Positions 45,857-58,767 of a stretch of DNA of 64,000 bases are shown in pieces; within the stretch, counting starts at the first letter, position 1; each line of letters starts with the position of its first letter. The notes below the pieces were generated by a model. It saw only the letters and a program-made list of their open reading frames with translations. It searched no databases and had not been told where the DNA came from. The position numbers and the translations under genes are program-made. The stretch is from Stromatinia cepivora (lineage: Eukaryota > Ascomycota > Leotiomycetes > Helotiales > Sclerotiniaceae), in contig RCTD01000044.1 of assembly GCA_014898415.1 (NCBI GenBank), positions 1 through 64,000 on the forward strand. Reading direction: 5' to 3'.

Positions 45857-48800
45857 TTATCTACAATTCATTTACAAGCATCCGATCATTTGGTAATCTT
45901 TCAAATAATATCTTTTAAGATAAACTTTTACGAATATTATATTTAAAAAAAGAAGATTTATTTCAATCTAATCGATAAAAATATAAACCCTTTTAGAAGT
46001 ATATCATTATTTTTATAATACAATGAACTTTTCCTTTTATATATTCCAAATTTTCGAAAATCTATTTTGAGAAACCCTCTTTTTCTTTTCAATTATTTCA
46101 ATAATCTTTCAAAGATAATATAAATATAAATTTGAATAATATTATTATTGGAAAAAAGAAGATTAATAAAGAGAAGATTCCAATATATAAAGCCGATACT
46201 TTTAATAATTCAATTGTTTTTTTTTGATTTATTATTATAATTATAAGATCTTTATATAATAATTATAAATTTGAAAAAGGAGAATCGATAATTGAAAATT
46301 ATAATAATGATAAATTCTATAATAATATAATCTTCTTTTAAACTTTAAGTAATATTTATATAAGTATTTAGATCAATAGTAATATTTGAAACTTCCTTTA
46401 TTTCTTTAATCGAAAATTAAAGATCTTTATTTAAACAAATTCGAAGATTCCGAAATTAAAGAAAGAAATTTTGATCAAACGATTTGATTACTCGGGGCTT
46501 TCCGATAATTCTTCTTTTCCTTTAAAAAGTAATAACTTATATAATAATTAGGGATCTCTTTATTCAAGAAATCAATTTAATCGATTAAAATTTCATTCTT
46601 ATACTAATCACAATTTATATCGAAATATATATATATCACAACCTACAAATTTTATCATTAAATTTAATGATAATATTAAATTTAAAATTAATTTGTAATA
46701 ATTATTGATTATAAAACGATTCGAATTATATATTATATTATTTAAAAGTAAAATATAATATTGTATATATATAATCGATTAAACCGAATCAGAAGTATAA
46801 GTATATTATTATATTTTTTATATACAAATGTTTTGATTTATAATATTCGAATTGATCGAACAATTTGTAACAATTTATCGGAATCTAATTGAAATCGATG
46901 ATACTCATTCTTAATACAAAATATAGATTATATTTAATATAATTCGATATAACAATTTCTTAGAATGATATAGGAAATTCAGATTATTTATTATTCAAAC
47001 AAAGATTATCAATGATACAGTTCTATTCAAAGATTTCGAACGAAAGATTTCCGATTTTCTTTTACAAATAATAATTATATTTATCAAGGATTATAAGATT
47101 ATAAAAGAACTTGTAAATATAATTATTAAAATAAATTAAAATGAAGTTTCATTACAAAAACGAAATCGATATTGTATTGAATAAGATGCTTTTGTAATTA
47201 GTTATAAATTGATGATTACTATAAATCTTTTGCAATTCTTTTAGAATTTTAATAATTTTAATCTTGGAATCTTTATATTCCTGAAACTATTTCTATTTTG
47301 GAATACTCTTTCTGGATATACAGATTCCATTGTATCCAATAACTATTCGAATTTCAAATATTTATTGCTTTCTTTTTTTCTAAGGTAGTATATATATCAA
47401 TACCTTATATCGATAATCTCAATAAGATCGAGATAGTATAAGAAGAAATTAAAGAATTCGAAGAATATCGGGATATCGAAAAAGATTTCAATTTAGAATT
47501 TATAATTGAAGTTATACAGAATATTTTTTTAAAAAAAGAAAAACATTTAAAACCAAATATTTAAATTCTGTTTTTATTTTAAATACTATACAGGATATAA
47601 GATTTCTTGATCTAATAAAATTTATAGAAAAAGAAGTACTTATTCTTTTCTATAATCTTTCGAAGAATAGTTCTATTTATCGATCAAAAGTATTTATTGA
47701 CTTTAAAACAAATGGATTTATTTTTATTAATATTATATTTCTTATTTGTTTATTTTCTATATTTAAATTAAAAATTATACTATTTCAAGTTTCGATTAAA
47801 ATCAAGAAGTATAATAATATATAAAACTATATTATTATTCATTTTATATTCTTTAATTTAATAATTAATAATTATAAAGAATCCTTTATTTCTTTCTTTA
47901 TTACTGAATTAGAAAATTGTAGTATTATTTTGGGTAGACTTTGGTTATCAAAGATCTAAACGAAATTCGATTGTTTTAATCAATGTTTTGAATAGCTCAA
48001 AGAAAGATCTTGTATTATTTTTTATTCGAATAATTTTCTTATTATTCGATCATCCTTTTGCAAACAGAAAATCGATCGATTAGTTCAATAAAATATTGAT
48101 CGATGAAATAACTAATTCAAAGAATATTGGAATCAAAAAGATTTACGATTAAGTAGATCAATTGTAATTGATGATATATAACAAAAACCTTTAAATATAA
48201 ATACAATACACATTTTTATTGAAAAGAAAGAAGCTTTGATTCCCTTCAAATTCAATCCATTTTTTTCTCAATTAATTATATTATTATTGTAGATTTATAA
48301 ATGTTTCTTTTATATATATTTTAAAGTTTTCGATTTATATATATTCAAATTCGATAAATTCTAATTAGAATACAAAAAAGATGAACAAATTGAATTTTTT
48401 ATTATTATTTTGAAAGAATTCGATAATATAATAAACTTTCAATAGAATAAATAATATATAGAAAAAAGAGTATTGATTATTCTTATTGAATTTAAGAATA
48501 CAAAAATTCAAGAAAGATTCAATTAAGTATTAATTGAAATCGATTCAGAATTTGAAATATCATTTGAATATTAATAATATCATTAAATCTTTTCCAAATG
48601 TAAATCAAACATCTTATCTTTTAATCGATTTTATAATTATAAAATCATATTGAAAGACAAAAAAGAAAAAGTTTTATATTATAATTCGTTTTATAAGATA
48701 TCTCTAAAACAATTGAAAATTGTTAAAAAATATATTATAGATAATTTCAGCAAAGGTTTTATTGAATCTAATCAAACTTTTTATATTGTATCTATTTTAT

Positions 48801-50038
48801 TCATTAAAAAATCTAATAATAATTTGAAATTCTAGATAGATTTCAGATTATTGAATTCTCTAATATATAAAAATCGATATTCCCTTTCTTTGATCGATAA
48901 AACGCTTTTTCGGTTTTCCAATACTAAGATTTTTATCAAATTCGATATTCGTTAAATTTTCTATTGTATAAAAATAAATCCTGTTTCGAAAGAGTATATT
49001 ATCTTTCGAATCTGATATAGATTATATAAATACAAATCATATTATTCGGATTAATGAATGATTTTACAATCTATTAATATTTTATATATAATATTTTATT
49101 TGATTGTTTAGATATCTTTTATATAATATATCTCAACAATATTTTAATCTATTTCGAAAACGAAAAAAAAACATTAGATTTATATTAAACTAATTCTTGA
49201 ATAATTAAAAATCGTTAGCTTATAAATAAATCTTAAGAAATACAAATTCAATATTATATATATTAAATATTTAAACTTTATTATTTTTATTAAAGAAATA
49301 AAAATGGATCCTCAAAAGATTAAAATAATTGAAAATTAAATCTTTTTAATAATAATAAAAGGGATTCAATTATTCCTTGATTTTTATAATTTTTATTAAT
49401 AATTCATTAAAGATTATATTATAATAACAAAATCTTTCAATAAATTCATTAAAGCAAATATTAAGTTTATATTCAATAATATATACCAAAATATATTCAA
49501 TATCTTGAAAAAAAAACTTATTTTTGTTTTACTTTTATAATATTATAATTACCAATTCCTTTATATATTCGAAACAGATATATCCAATAAGATAATTACT
49601 AATATATATAATAGTATAGCGAAGATTGATTTCCTATAACTTATTTCTTCAAGATTATAATTACCATTAAATTGAATTACAAAATTTATAATAAGGAAAT
49701 ATTATCAATCATTCGATTTTTCAATTATTAAAAAACAGAATTCATCGATCTATTATATAAAATCAAAATTTATATTGATTATAAGATCCTCAAATATTTC
49801 ATAATTATCAAGATTTTCAACACCCAACAAATTCATTAAACAAAAGTATTAATTGATTATAACTTTATCATTATATATTATTCTAAAAAAGATAACCTTT
49901 TCATCAATACCCTAATTTATCGAATTAACGAATTGAACTTTTAAAATTATATCAAAAAGAAAAATCGTTTTCAATAACTTATTAAAGATAACCAAATTAA
50001 TATCGAAATCATAAAAAAAGCCTTACAAAAATACTACC
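45857..50038 (+). pseudogene. Gypsy copy B leader, Gag, protease, reverse transcriptase, RNase H remnant
   Basis: Collinear with 50,321-56,195 of copy C minus element D. Reverse transcriptase sequence is recognisable around 48,650-49,200: an open piece at 48,650-48,835 ends SNNNLKF, before the position of the DFRxLN motif. The catalytic box near 49,120 reads YLNNILIYF with both Asp changed to Asn. The sequence ends at 50,038 in the linker before integrase, where copy C inserted. Confidence 0.8.
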
Positions 50039-50320
50039 TATCACGAATCGTGAACCACAGGAGGCTAACCACATGATACCTTTTATCTCCTATATCAATT
50101 TATGAGCTGATCATCTGTATGTATACATTACGAATCATACGATTTAGTATAGTAAAATGATAACCCTAATAACGCTTACATATAATCCTGTAGTTTACAA
50201 ATAAGTATTTATGTAAATATATCTAATCACTCCTTATAAGTCATAATTCTTCAATTATAGATTCTAAAGAATATAATTGATTCTGTTTATTCAATTCTAT
50301 TATAGCTTTTGTGTATCATA
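50039..50320 (+). repeat. 5' LTR of gypsy copy C
   Basis: Begins TATCACGAATCGTGAACC (TG mutated to TA) and ends GTGTATCATA; 282 bp. Confidence 0.95.
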
Positions 50321-50361
50321 TTATCTACAATTCATTTACAAACATCCGGCTATTTAATAGC

Positions 50362-50511
50362 TGTGACGAACCCAACGAGCGTTTAGAGATCAACCTTAGA
50401 ATTAAAAACTACAAAGCTAAAGAGAGTATACTACAAAGCTATATATATAATCAACTCGGAACTTAGTATTGTACTAGCCCGATCAAATACAATCACATGT
50501 ATCTCGTAATA
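50362..50511 (-). repeat. 3' LTR of element D (150 bp)
   Basis: On the plus strand TGTGACGAACCCAACG...TCTCGTAATA. The complementary start TGTCACGAG resembles the start of the gypsy LTR (TGTCACGAATCG). Confidence 0.92.
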
Positions 50512-50559
50512 TTACCCCCCCCTTCTAAAGAATTCGCCTCGAATTCACTTTAAACGAAT

Positions 50560-51700
50560 GATTTAAGTATAAAATGATTACTAATTTTCTTTTAATAAAA
50601 ATTCCTGATATATGGATTATATTACAATCAACAAATATATATCCATTATATTATATGCCTTCTCCAAGTAATCTTCAAAATATCGGTTATTGATCATTTT
50701 TCCTAAATCCTTATTATTGTTGCTTTCAGGCTCAATAATCAATGTAATAATTGGAACAGATTCTTATCGATCTTGAACTCCTTAATACAGGTCTAACGAA
50801 TATACTTGTATTCAATAAGAGATACTTTTATATCATATATATTTATTTTGTTTGTATAAGAGAGTTCTTTCAAAAAGGGAAAATTCAAATATTTATACAT
50901 AAAATAGAATCAAAATACGATCAAATTTGTCCGATTGGGTATCAAAAGGGCTAAGGGTATCAATAATATTAAAATTATTAATGTTCATTGGATTGTAGTT
51001 TTGAGAATGGAATGGATTCTGTAATATATATGGGGCTCTAGGTTTATTAGAATGGGATGATATAGGGAATCCATTTGTTATACGAATAATTAATTGTTAT
51101 ATAATTTAAATAAAATCGAAATAGAAATAGGGAAGAGAAAATTATTGAGAAAGATGATTTTTAAAAGTAATATTGAGTCCATTACAAAAGATTGAGATTT
51201 TATTCGAATTGGGTTAATTCTGATCTTTGGCTTTGTAAAGAATCCTTTCAAATTTTGTAATATAAATATATAGAAAATCGATTCCTTATTTGAAAATGAA
51301 TAGCTTATTTTCAACCTTTTGGACTTTATTTGGATTATTGTAAACGTATATAAATTAATCCAGGATCATTGTATAATCTAAAGAAACATTTTGATCAAAA
51401 AAAGAAAACTGAAATAATATTATAACTTATATATAAAATTCGAAATTGAAATAAATATAATAAAATTAAACTATAGAGTTACCGATTATAACGCCGTCTA
51501 TTTGTAGTTTCGTTTGAATCAAAGGAAATCAGATATCGAATTTTTGAAAACTATTACTGAACTTTTCAAAATCAAAAAGAAAGAGTTTTGGATAAGAAAG
51601 AGTATAAATAACAAAAATGTATTCAAGAATTAGGGAATATAGGAATGAGATTTCATCCTGTTAACGAATCATTTTGCCACAAAGTTCTACAATCGTAAGG
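50560..51700 (-). pseudogene. Gag of element D with zinc-knuckle remnant
   Basis: Read on the minus strand: YIYITKFERILYKAKDQN near 51,270-51,220, then FSLPYFYFDFI as part of the capsid-like domain. Next come a Pro/Ser/Asn-rich hinge with YNPMNINNFN near 50,995, a knuckle-like segment before SLDLYRGVQD near 50,780, and the acidic tail EPESNNNKDLGK and YFEDYLEKAY near 50,720-50,640. The order matches fungal gypsy Gags and element F. RIP stops interrupt it. It would form particles but needs pol functions from another element. Confidence 0.72.
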
Positions 51701-51887
51701 TTTATCGAATCGTAATCCATAACTTAGAAATTAAGGGTAAGAAAAAAAACAATACCTTCGAATAATATCAAAAAGATTTATATACAAGCAAAAGAATATG
51801 AACAATATATCTAGATAAGAGTAAGCGGAGTATACATAAGTATATATAAATATTATTCCATTTTTTATCTGAAAAAGCTTTTAATAA

Positions 51888-52037
51888 TATAACGAACCCA
51901 ATGAATATTTAAAGATCAACCTTAGAATTAAAAGCTACAGAGCTAAAGAGAATGTATTACGAAGCTATATATATGATCGGTTCGGAGCTTAGTACCGTAC
52001 TAGCCCGATCGGACGCGATCACGTGTATCTCGTGACA
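51888..52037 (-). repeat. 5' LTR of element D (150 bp)
   Basis: Begins TATAACGAACCC on the plus strand and ends ATCTCGTGACA; followed by target duplication ATAGC. Its right half is less RIP-altered than the 3' LTR. Confidence 0.92.
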
Positions 52038-52042
52038 ATAGC

Positions 52043-53730
52043 CTCCCAAATAATACCTCATTTTAATAATATCTTTTTAGATGAACTTTTATAATATTAT
52101 ATTTAGAGAAAGAAGATTTATTCCGATTTAATCGATGAAGATATAAACATTTTTGGAAATATATTATTATTTTTATAATGCAACGAATTCCTTTTTTTAT
52201 ACATTCCGAATTTTCGAAAGTATATTTTGAGGAATCTTTTTCTTTTCTTCAATTATTTCAATAATTCTTTGAAGAAAATATAAATACAAGATTGAATAAC
52301 ATTATTATTGAAAAAAAGAAGATTGGTAAAAAGAAGATTCTAGTGTATAAAACCAATACTTCTAATAATTTAATTACTTTTTCCGAATTATCATTACAAT
52401 TATAAAATCTTTATATAATAATTATAAATTTGAAAAAGAAGAATCGATAATTGAAAATTATAATAACAATAAACTCTGTAACAATGCAATCTTTTTTTGA
52501 ACTCTAAATAATATCTATACAGGTATTTAGATCAATAATAATATTTAGGATTTCCTTTATTCTTTCAATCGAAATCCAAAGACCTTTATTCAAGCAAATC
52601 TGAAGATCCCGAAATCAGAAAAAGAAAACTTTGATCAAACGATCTGATCATTCAAGGCCCTTTAATGAATTTCCTTCTCTTTCAGAAAGTAATGATCTAT
52701 TTAATAATTAAGGGTCCTTTTACTCAAAAAGTCGATTTAATTAATCAAAATCGCATTCCCATATCAATTATAATTTGCAGTAAGATATATATATACCAAA
52801 ATCTACAAATCTTATTACTAAATTTAGTGATGATATTAAATCTAAAATTAGTTTGTAATAATTATTGGTTATAAAACGATTCGAGTTGTATATTATATTA
52901 TTTAAGAATGAAATGTAATACTATATATATATAATCGATCAAACCGAATCGGAAGTACAAATATATTGTTATACTCTTTATATATAAGTGCCCCGATTCA
53001 CAGTATTCGAATTGATTGAACAATTTGTAACGATCTATTGGAATCCGGTTGAAATCGATGATACTTATTCTTAATACAAGATATAGGTTATGCCTAATAT
53101 AATTCGATATAGCAATTTCCTAGAATGGTATAGAAAGTTTAGATTATTTGTTATCTAAATGAAGATTATCGATGATAAAATTCTATTTAGGGATCTCGAA
53201 TGGAAGATTTCCGATTTTCTTTTGCAAATGGTAATAATATTTATTAAGGATTACAAAATTATAGAAGAACTTGTGAATATATTTATTAGAATAGATCAAA
53301 ATGAAGTTTCATTACAAGAACGAAATTGATATTATATTAATCGAGAAACTTTTATAATTATTTGCAAACTAATAGTTACTATAAACCCTTTACAATCTTT
53401 TTGAAGCTTTAATAGCTTCAATTTTGGAACCTTTATATTCCCGAAATCATTTCCACCTTGGAATACCCCTCCCGGATACATCGGTCTTGCTGTATCCAAT
53501 AACTATTCGAACTTTAAACATTTATTATTCTCTTCCTTTCCTAAAGCAGTATATACATTAACACCTTGTATCAATAACCTCAATGAAATCGAAACAGTAC
53601 AAAAAGAAACAGAAGAATTCGAAGAATATCGGGATGCCGAAGAAAACTTCAATTTAGAAACTACAATTGAAGTTATACAGAATACCTGTTTAGAAAAAGA
53701 AAAGCATTTAAAATTAAACGTTTAGACTCT
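52043..53730 (+). pseudogene. Gypsy copy C Gag remnant
   Basis: The leader and Gag of copy C. A readable portion lies at 53,190-53,730: LEWKISDFLLQMVIIFIKDY, then a Pro/Ser/Asn-rich hinge FPPWNTPPGYIGLAVSNNYS near 53,455, and an acidic tail with EFEEYRDAEENF near 53,615. No cysteine knuckle is seen. Stops occur throughout. Confidence 0.7.
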
Positions 53731-56225
53731 ATCTTTATCTTAAGCATTATATAGGATATAAGATTTCTTGATTTAATCAAGTTTATAAAAGGAAAAATAT
53801 TCATTCTCCCTTACAATCTTTCAAAAAATAGTTATATTTATCGATCAAAAGTATTTATTGATTTTGGAACAAATAGATTCACTTTTATTAATATTATACT
53901 TCTTATTTGTTTATTTCCTATATTTAAATCAAGAATTATATTGCTTAAAGTTTCAATTGAAATTAAAGAGTATAATAGTATACAAGACTATACTATTATC
54001 TATTTCATATTCCTTAATTTAATAGTCGATAATTATGAACAATCTTTTATTCCTTTCCTTATTATTGAATTAGAAAGTTATAATATTATTTTAGGTAGAT
54101 TTTAGTTATTAAAGATTCGAGCGAAATTCGATTACTTCAATAGATGTTTTGAATAACCTAAAGAAAGATTCTGTATTATCTTCTATTCGAATAATCTCTT
54201 TATTATCCAATCATCCCTTTGCAAATGGAAAATCAATTGATTAGTTCAACAAGATATTGATCGACGAAATGACCAATTTGAAGAATATTGGAATCGAAGA
54301 GATTCACAACTAAGCAGATCAATTACAGCTGATGATATACAATAAGAACCTTCAAATATAAACGCAATACAGACTCTTATTGAAAAGGAAAAAGCCCTGA
54401 TTCCCTTCAAGTTCAATTCATCTCCTTCCCAACCAACCACACTATTATTGCAGATCTATAAATGCTTTCCCTGTATATTACCCGAAATCCTCAATCTATA
54501 TATATTCAAACCCGATAAATTCCAATTAGAATATAAAAAAGATAAACAAACTGAACTCTTTATTATTATTCTGAAAGAACTCAATAATATAATAGATTTT
54601 CGATAAAACAAACGATATACAAAAAAGAGAATACTAATTGTTTTAACCGAATTTAAGAATACAAAAGTTCGAGAAAAACTCGATCGAGTATTAACCGAAA
54701 TCGATTCAAAACCTGAAATACCATTTGAATATCGATAATATTATCGAGCCTTTTCCAAATATAAATCAAATATCTTGCTTTTTAACCAATCTTATAATTA
54801 TAAAATCATATTAGAAGGCGAAGAAGAATAAACCTTGCATTATAGCCCACTTTATAAGATATCCTTGGAACAATTGGAAGTCGTCAAAGAATATATTATG
54901 GATAATTTCAGTAAAGGTTTTATTGAACTTAGTTAAGTCTTTTATATTGTATTTATTCTATTTGTTAAAAAACCTAATAATAGTTTGAGATTCTATATAG
55001 ATTTTAAATTATTGAATTCCTTGATATATAAGGATCGATATCCCTTCCCTTTGATCGACGAAACGCTTTTTTGGCTTTCCGGTGCTAAGGTTTTTACCAA
55101 ACTCAATATTCGTTAAATTTTCTATTGTATAAGAATGGATCCTACTTCGGAAAAGTATATTATCTTTCGAATCCGATACAGATCATACAAATGTAAGGTC
55201 GTACTATTCGGATTAACGAATAGCCCTGCAACCTATCAGCGTTATATAAATAATATTCTATTCGATTATCTAGATGTTTTTTGTACAGTATACTTCAACA
55301 ATATTCTAATCTATTCCGAAAACAAAGAAAAGCATTAAACTCATATCAAATTAATTCTCGAACGATTAGAAACCGTTGGCCTATAAACGGATCTTAAAAA
55401 ATATAAATTCAATATTATATATACCAAATACTTAAGCTTTATCATCTTTATTAAAGAAATAAAGATAGATCCTGAAAAGATTGAGATAATTGAGAATTGG
55501 ATCTTTCCGATAATAATAAAAGGGATCCAATTATTCTTCGGTTTTTGTAATTTTTATTGATAGTTCATTAAGGACTATAGTATAATAACGAAACCTTTCA
55601 ACAAATTTACTAAAACAAATATTAAATTCATATTCAACAAAGTATACCAAAACGTATTCAATATCTTGAAGAAAAAGTTTATCTTTGTTCCGTTTCTGCA
55701 ATATTATAATCACTGATTCTTTTGTATATTCAAAACAGATATATCCAATAGGGTAATTGTTAATATATTATTACAATAATATAGCGAAGATTGATTTCCT
55801 ATAATTTATTTCTCCAAGATTATAATTGCTGCTAAACTGAACTACAAAGTTCATGATAAGGAAATGTTATTAATCATTCGATTTCTCAATCATTGAAGAA
55901 TGGAATTCGCCGGTTTATCATATAAAATCAAAGTTTATATCGATTATAAAGCCTTCGAATATTTCATAACTATTAAGATTCTCAATACCTGATAAACTTG
56001 TTGGACAAAAGTTCTAATTGATTATAACTTTATCATTATATATCATCCTAAAAAAGATAACCCTTTCGTTAACGCTTTAACCCGTTGGATCAACGAATTA
56101 GATTTTCAGAATTATATTAAAAAGAAAAATCGTTTTTAACAATTTATTAAAGATAACTAAATTGATATCGAAATTATAAAAAAAACTTTACAAAAGTATT
56201 ATCCAAATGAAACAGCGATTACTAA
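53731..56225 (+). pseudogene. Gypsy copy C retropepsin, reverse transcriptase, RNase H remnant
   Basis: The retropepsin end is visible near 54,060-54,130 (family ILGRxWL). The connection and reverse transcriptase start at about 54,780. Then follow YIDFKLLNSLIYKDRYPFPL near 54,998, FYCIRMDPTSEKYIIFR at about 55,120-55,165, and VVLFGLTNSPATYQRYIN at about 55,195-55,250. The catalytic box at about 55,290 reads YFNNILIYS, both aspartates replaced by Asn. The thumb has DPEKIEIIENW at about 55,470. The open part 55,135-55,338 is the best preserved. RNase H follows to about 56.2 kb. Confidence 0.92.
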
Positions 56226-57535
56226 TATCGATTTGAATGAAATCGTTTTTCGATTTAATTTAATTAATTATATTATCGAAGTAAATAAAACTATAGATAA
56301 TTTATTAATATTCAGAATACAAACTATTCAAGATTACAAATATATATTACTTCAAAATGATTTTTTGCTTTATAATGATTATTTGATGATATTTGATATC
56401 AATAACCTTCGAATTTATTTGATTTATAAAGTTTATAATTCTGTTTCCATTGTTCATTCTAATATAAGCAAAATCTATCTCTTATTATTTCAACAATACT
56501 ATTGGTTTAGAATATACGATACCGTAATCAGATATATATATAATTGTTATGTCTGCAAATATAGTTCTGTTTTATATGATTATATTTCTGGTTTATTGTA
56601 TCCATTTCCGATTCCTAATCGAATATAGCAATATATTATTATAGATTATTATAATTTTAATAAGAATAAATATGGATATAATAATGTTTTAATTATTATT
56701 GATCGATTAACGAAGCAAGCTATCTTTATATCTTGTTATAAATCAATCGATATTCGAATTCAAATATAATTATATCTCTATTATATATATTGATATTATA
56801 ATCCTTTTGATATTATAATATCGGATCGCGGCCTTCAATTCATATTACAGTTCTGGAAGGAATTCAGTCAAATCTTAGGAATCGATCTCAAACTATTTAT
56901 TGCTTATTATTCTCAAATCGATAATCAAATTAAGATTTATAATCAATATCTTCAATAATAGTTAAAACTGTTTATTAATTACTATCAAAACGATTGATCA
57001 GAATTCCTATCTATAATGGATTACATGCAATTTATTTTTCTATATAATTCTTTAGAAGGGTTTACATCCTACAAAACTTTATACAGGTATATATCGAAAT
57101 ATATATAGGAATGGAAAAAAGATATTAGTAAGTTAATAAACGATATGAATATATATAATGCCTGTATATATATAGAATACAATAGATTAACTTTTGTACA
57201 AACAAAAGAAGGTTTATTGTATATTCAAGTCAAGATATCGAAATCTATGAATATTTATTGATGTAAGGTCGATTTTGATATCGGAGATTATATATGGTTT
57301 AATATGAAAAGTTATTTTATTTAAAGATTATTCAAGAAACTGGATTTCTCAATTCAAAAAAGATTCAAGATCATTGGTCGATTTGGAAACTCTTTTAAAC
57401 TCGAATTCTCGATTACGATGAAAATTCATTCTGTTTTTTTTTTAGATCGATTATATAAGATATATAACGATCCTTTTCCTGGTTAGATATTCGAATTATT
57501 TCTGTTTATTAATATAATTGATGATTCGGAATGAA
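56226..57535 (+). pseudogene. Gypsy copy C integrase remnant
   Basis: The open piece 56,233-56,628 is the N-terminal part ending in the zinc domain, YNCYVCKYSS being the C-x-x-C pair. The core follows, with IIIDYYNFNKNKYGYNNVLI (first catalytic Asp near 56,642), then RLTKQAIFI, and IIISDRGLQFILQFWKEF near 56,810-56,865 (second Asp in SDRG). C-terminal integrase: FDIGDYIWFNMKSY near 57,272. It would insert cDNA; frames are broken by stops. Confidence 0.9.
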
Positions 57536-57760
57536 AAGTAGAGAAGATTTTAGTAGTAAAGAAAGCACGAAAAACCCTATTATATAGAGTTTTGTGGTTT
57601 AATAGTGATATTAATCTTATTTAGTATTTTATTTCCAATCTTAAAATATCATTGTATTTTCTATACGATTTTCATTTAATCAATTCAACATTGCTTGATC
57701 CTCTTAATCGATTAATTGATTGAATAAAGCTTTATAAGAGCGAAGAGAATAATTATAATT
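57536..57760 (+). pseudogene. Chromodomain at the end of gypsy copy C integrase
   Basis: VEKILVVKKARKTLLYRVLW, then an F-N-S-D segment and a helix with DFHLINSTLLDPLNRLIDW, matches the chromodomain that ends chromovirus integrases and targets insertion to heterochromatin marks. The aromatic cage is partly visible. The same region recurs in copy B at 60,080-60,290. Confidence 0.75.
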
Positions 57761-58079
57761 ATATGAATAACGATTCATTTATGAAATCAAGGGAAAGAAA
57801 AGTGTTCTTTAATATAATAAACTAGATATTATGATTTTATGATAATATGTATGTATATGATTATAAAAGAATCGAAAACCCATACAAATTAGAGAGAATT
57901 TGATTATATATATATATGGTCTGAGTTCTATATAATAGACAAACTGTTATCATTAAGATAATACGAAGGTAATATATTTCAAAAATTTATGTTTATAATT
58001 ATTTCAAAAATCATACAAAGGGAAGCTTGAATATAATAAGAACGAAATATAATATCATTTTTATCGATTTCGTTTAATT

Positions 58080-58380
58080 TGATTGATTTGATCAATTTGG
58101 TTGATTAATTTGGTCGATTTCGGAATTGATTATATTAACCATCCATTATTATTATATTATAATTCAATCTCCTTCTCTTTTCTATTGAAGCATTTTCCTT
58201 TCAGAGATTCCTCAAATCAAGGAGAATATAAATCAATATTAATTTAACCAATTGATAAACGATTTGATCGATTTGGTTAATTCATTTGTCATTTTGATTA
58301 ATTTGATTGATTAATTTGGTCAATTTGGTTAATTTCCAGTAAATTAATTAAATCAATTAAAATGATCAATTTAATTGATT
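58080..58380 (+). repeat. Iterated GATTTGGTCAATTTG-type repeats in the 3' UTR of copy C
   Basis: Irregular 8-12-bp units built from AATTTGGTCAATT, TTGATTGATT and similar, between chromodomain and polypurine tract. Present also in copies A and B. Confidence 0.7.
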
Positions 58381-58480
58381 TAAAGTTTATAAATCTTTAT
58401 AAAACTTGGTTTCCGATGAAATAGTAATGGAATAGAGGAGTGAAATGTTTGAGGGCGAGCTTTTCCGAAGGGGGGGGTAG

Positions 58481-58762
58481 TGTTACGAATCGTGAATTAT
58501 AGGAGGCTAATTATGTGATATCTTTTATTTTTTATATCAATTTATGAGTTGATCATCTGTGTGTATATATTACGAATCATACAATTTAGTATGGTAAAAT
58601 GGTAATCCTAATAATATTTATGTACAATTCTGTAACTTACAAATGGATATTTGTATATATATATCTAGTCGCTCTTTATAAGCTATAATTCTTTAGTTAT
58701 AGATTCTAAAGAATATAATTGACCCTGTTTATTCAGCTCTACTACGGCTCTTGTGCGTTACA
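58481..58762 (+). repeat. 3' LTR of gypsy copy C
   Basis: Follows a run of seven G plus TAG, begins TGTTACGAATCG and ends CTTGTGCGTTACA; followed by target duplication CTACC. Confidence 0.95.
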
Positions 58763-58767
58763 CTACC

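Larger units (their letters stand above)
50362..52037 (-). mobile_element. Complete gag-only LTR retrotransposon (element D, 1,676 bp)
   Basis: Two 150-bp LTRs (50,362-50,511; 51,888-52,037) are flanked by target duplication ATAGC (50,357-50,361; 52,038-52,042). A polypurine tract complement (TTACCCCCCCTTC) adjoins the left LTR, so the element reads on the minus strand. It encodes a Gag-like protein only, with no protease, reverse transcriptase or integrase. It sits 41 bp inside the 5' LTR of copy C. Confidence 0.9.
50039..58762 (+). mobile_element. Chromodomain gypsy copy C, containing element D
   Basis: The LTRs are 282 bp (50,039-50,320; 58,481-58,762), with target duplication CTACC (50,034-50,038; 58,763-58,767). 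It is inserted in copy B of the same family just upstream of the integrase zinc domain. Without element D it is about 7.0 kb, like copy A. It is the best-preserved copy for reading the coding order. Confidence 0.95.
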
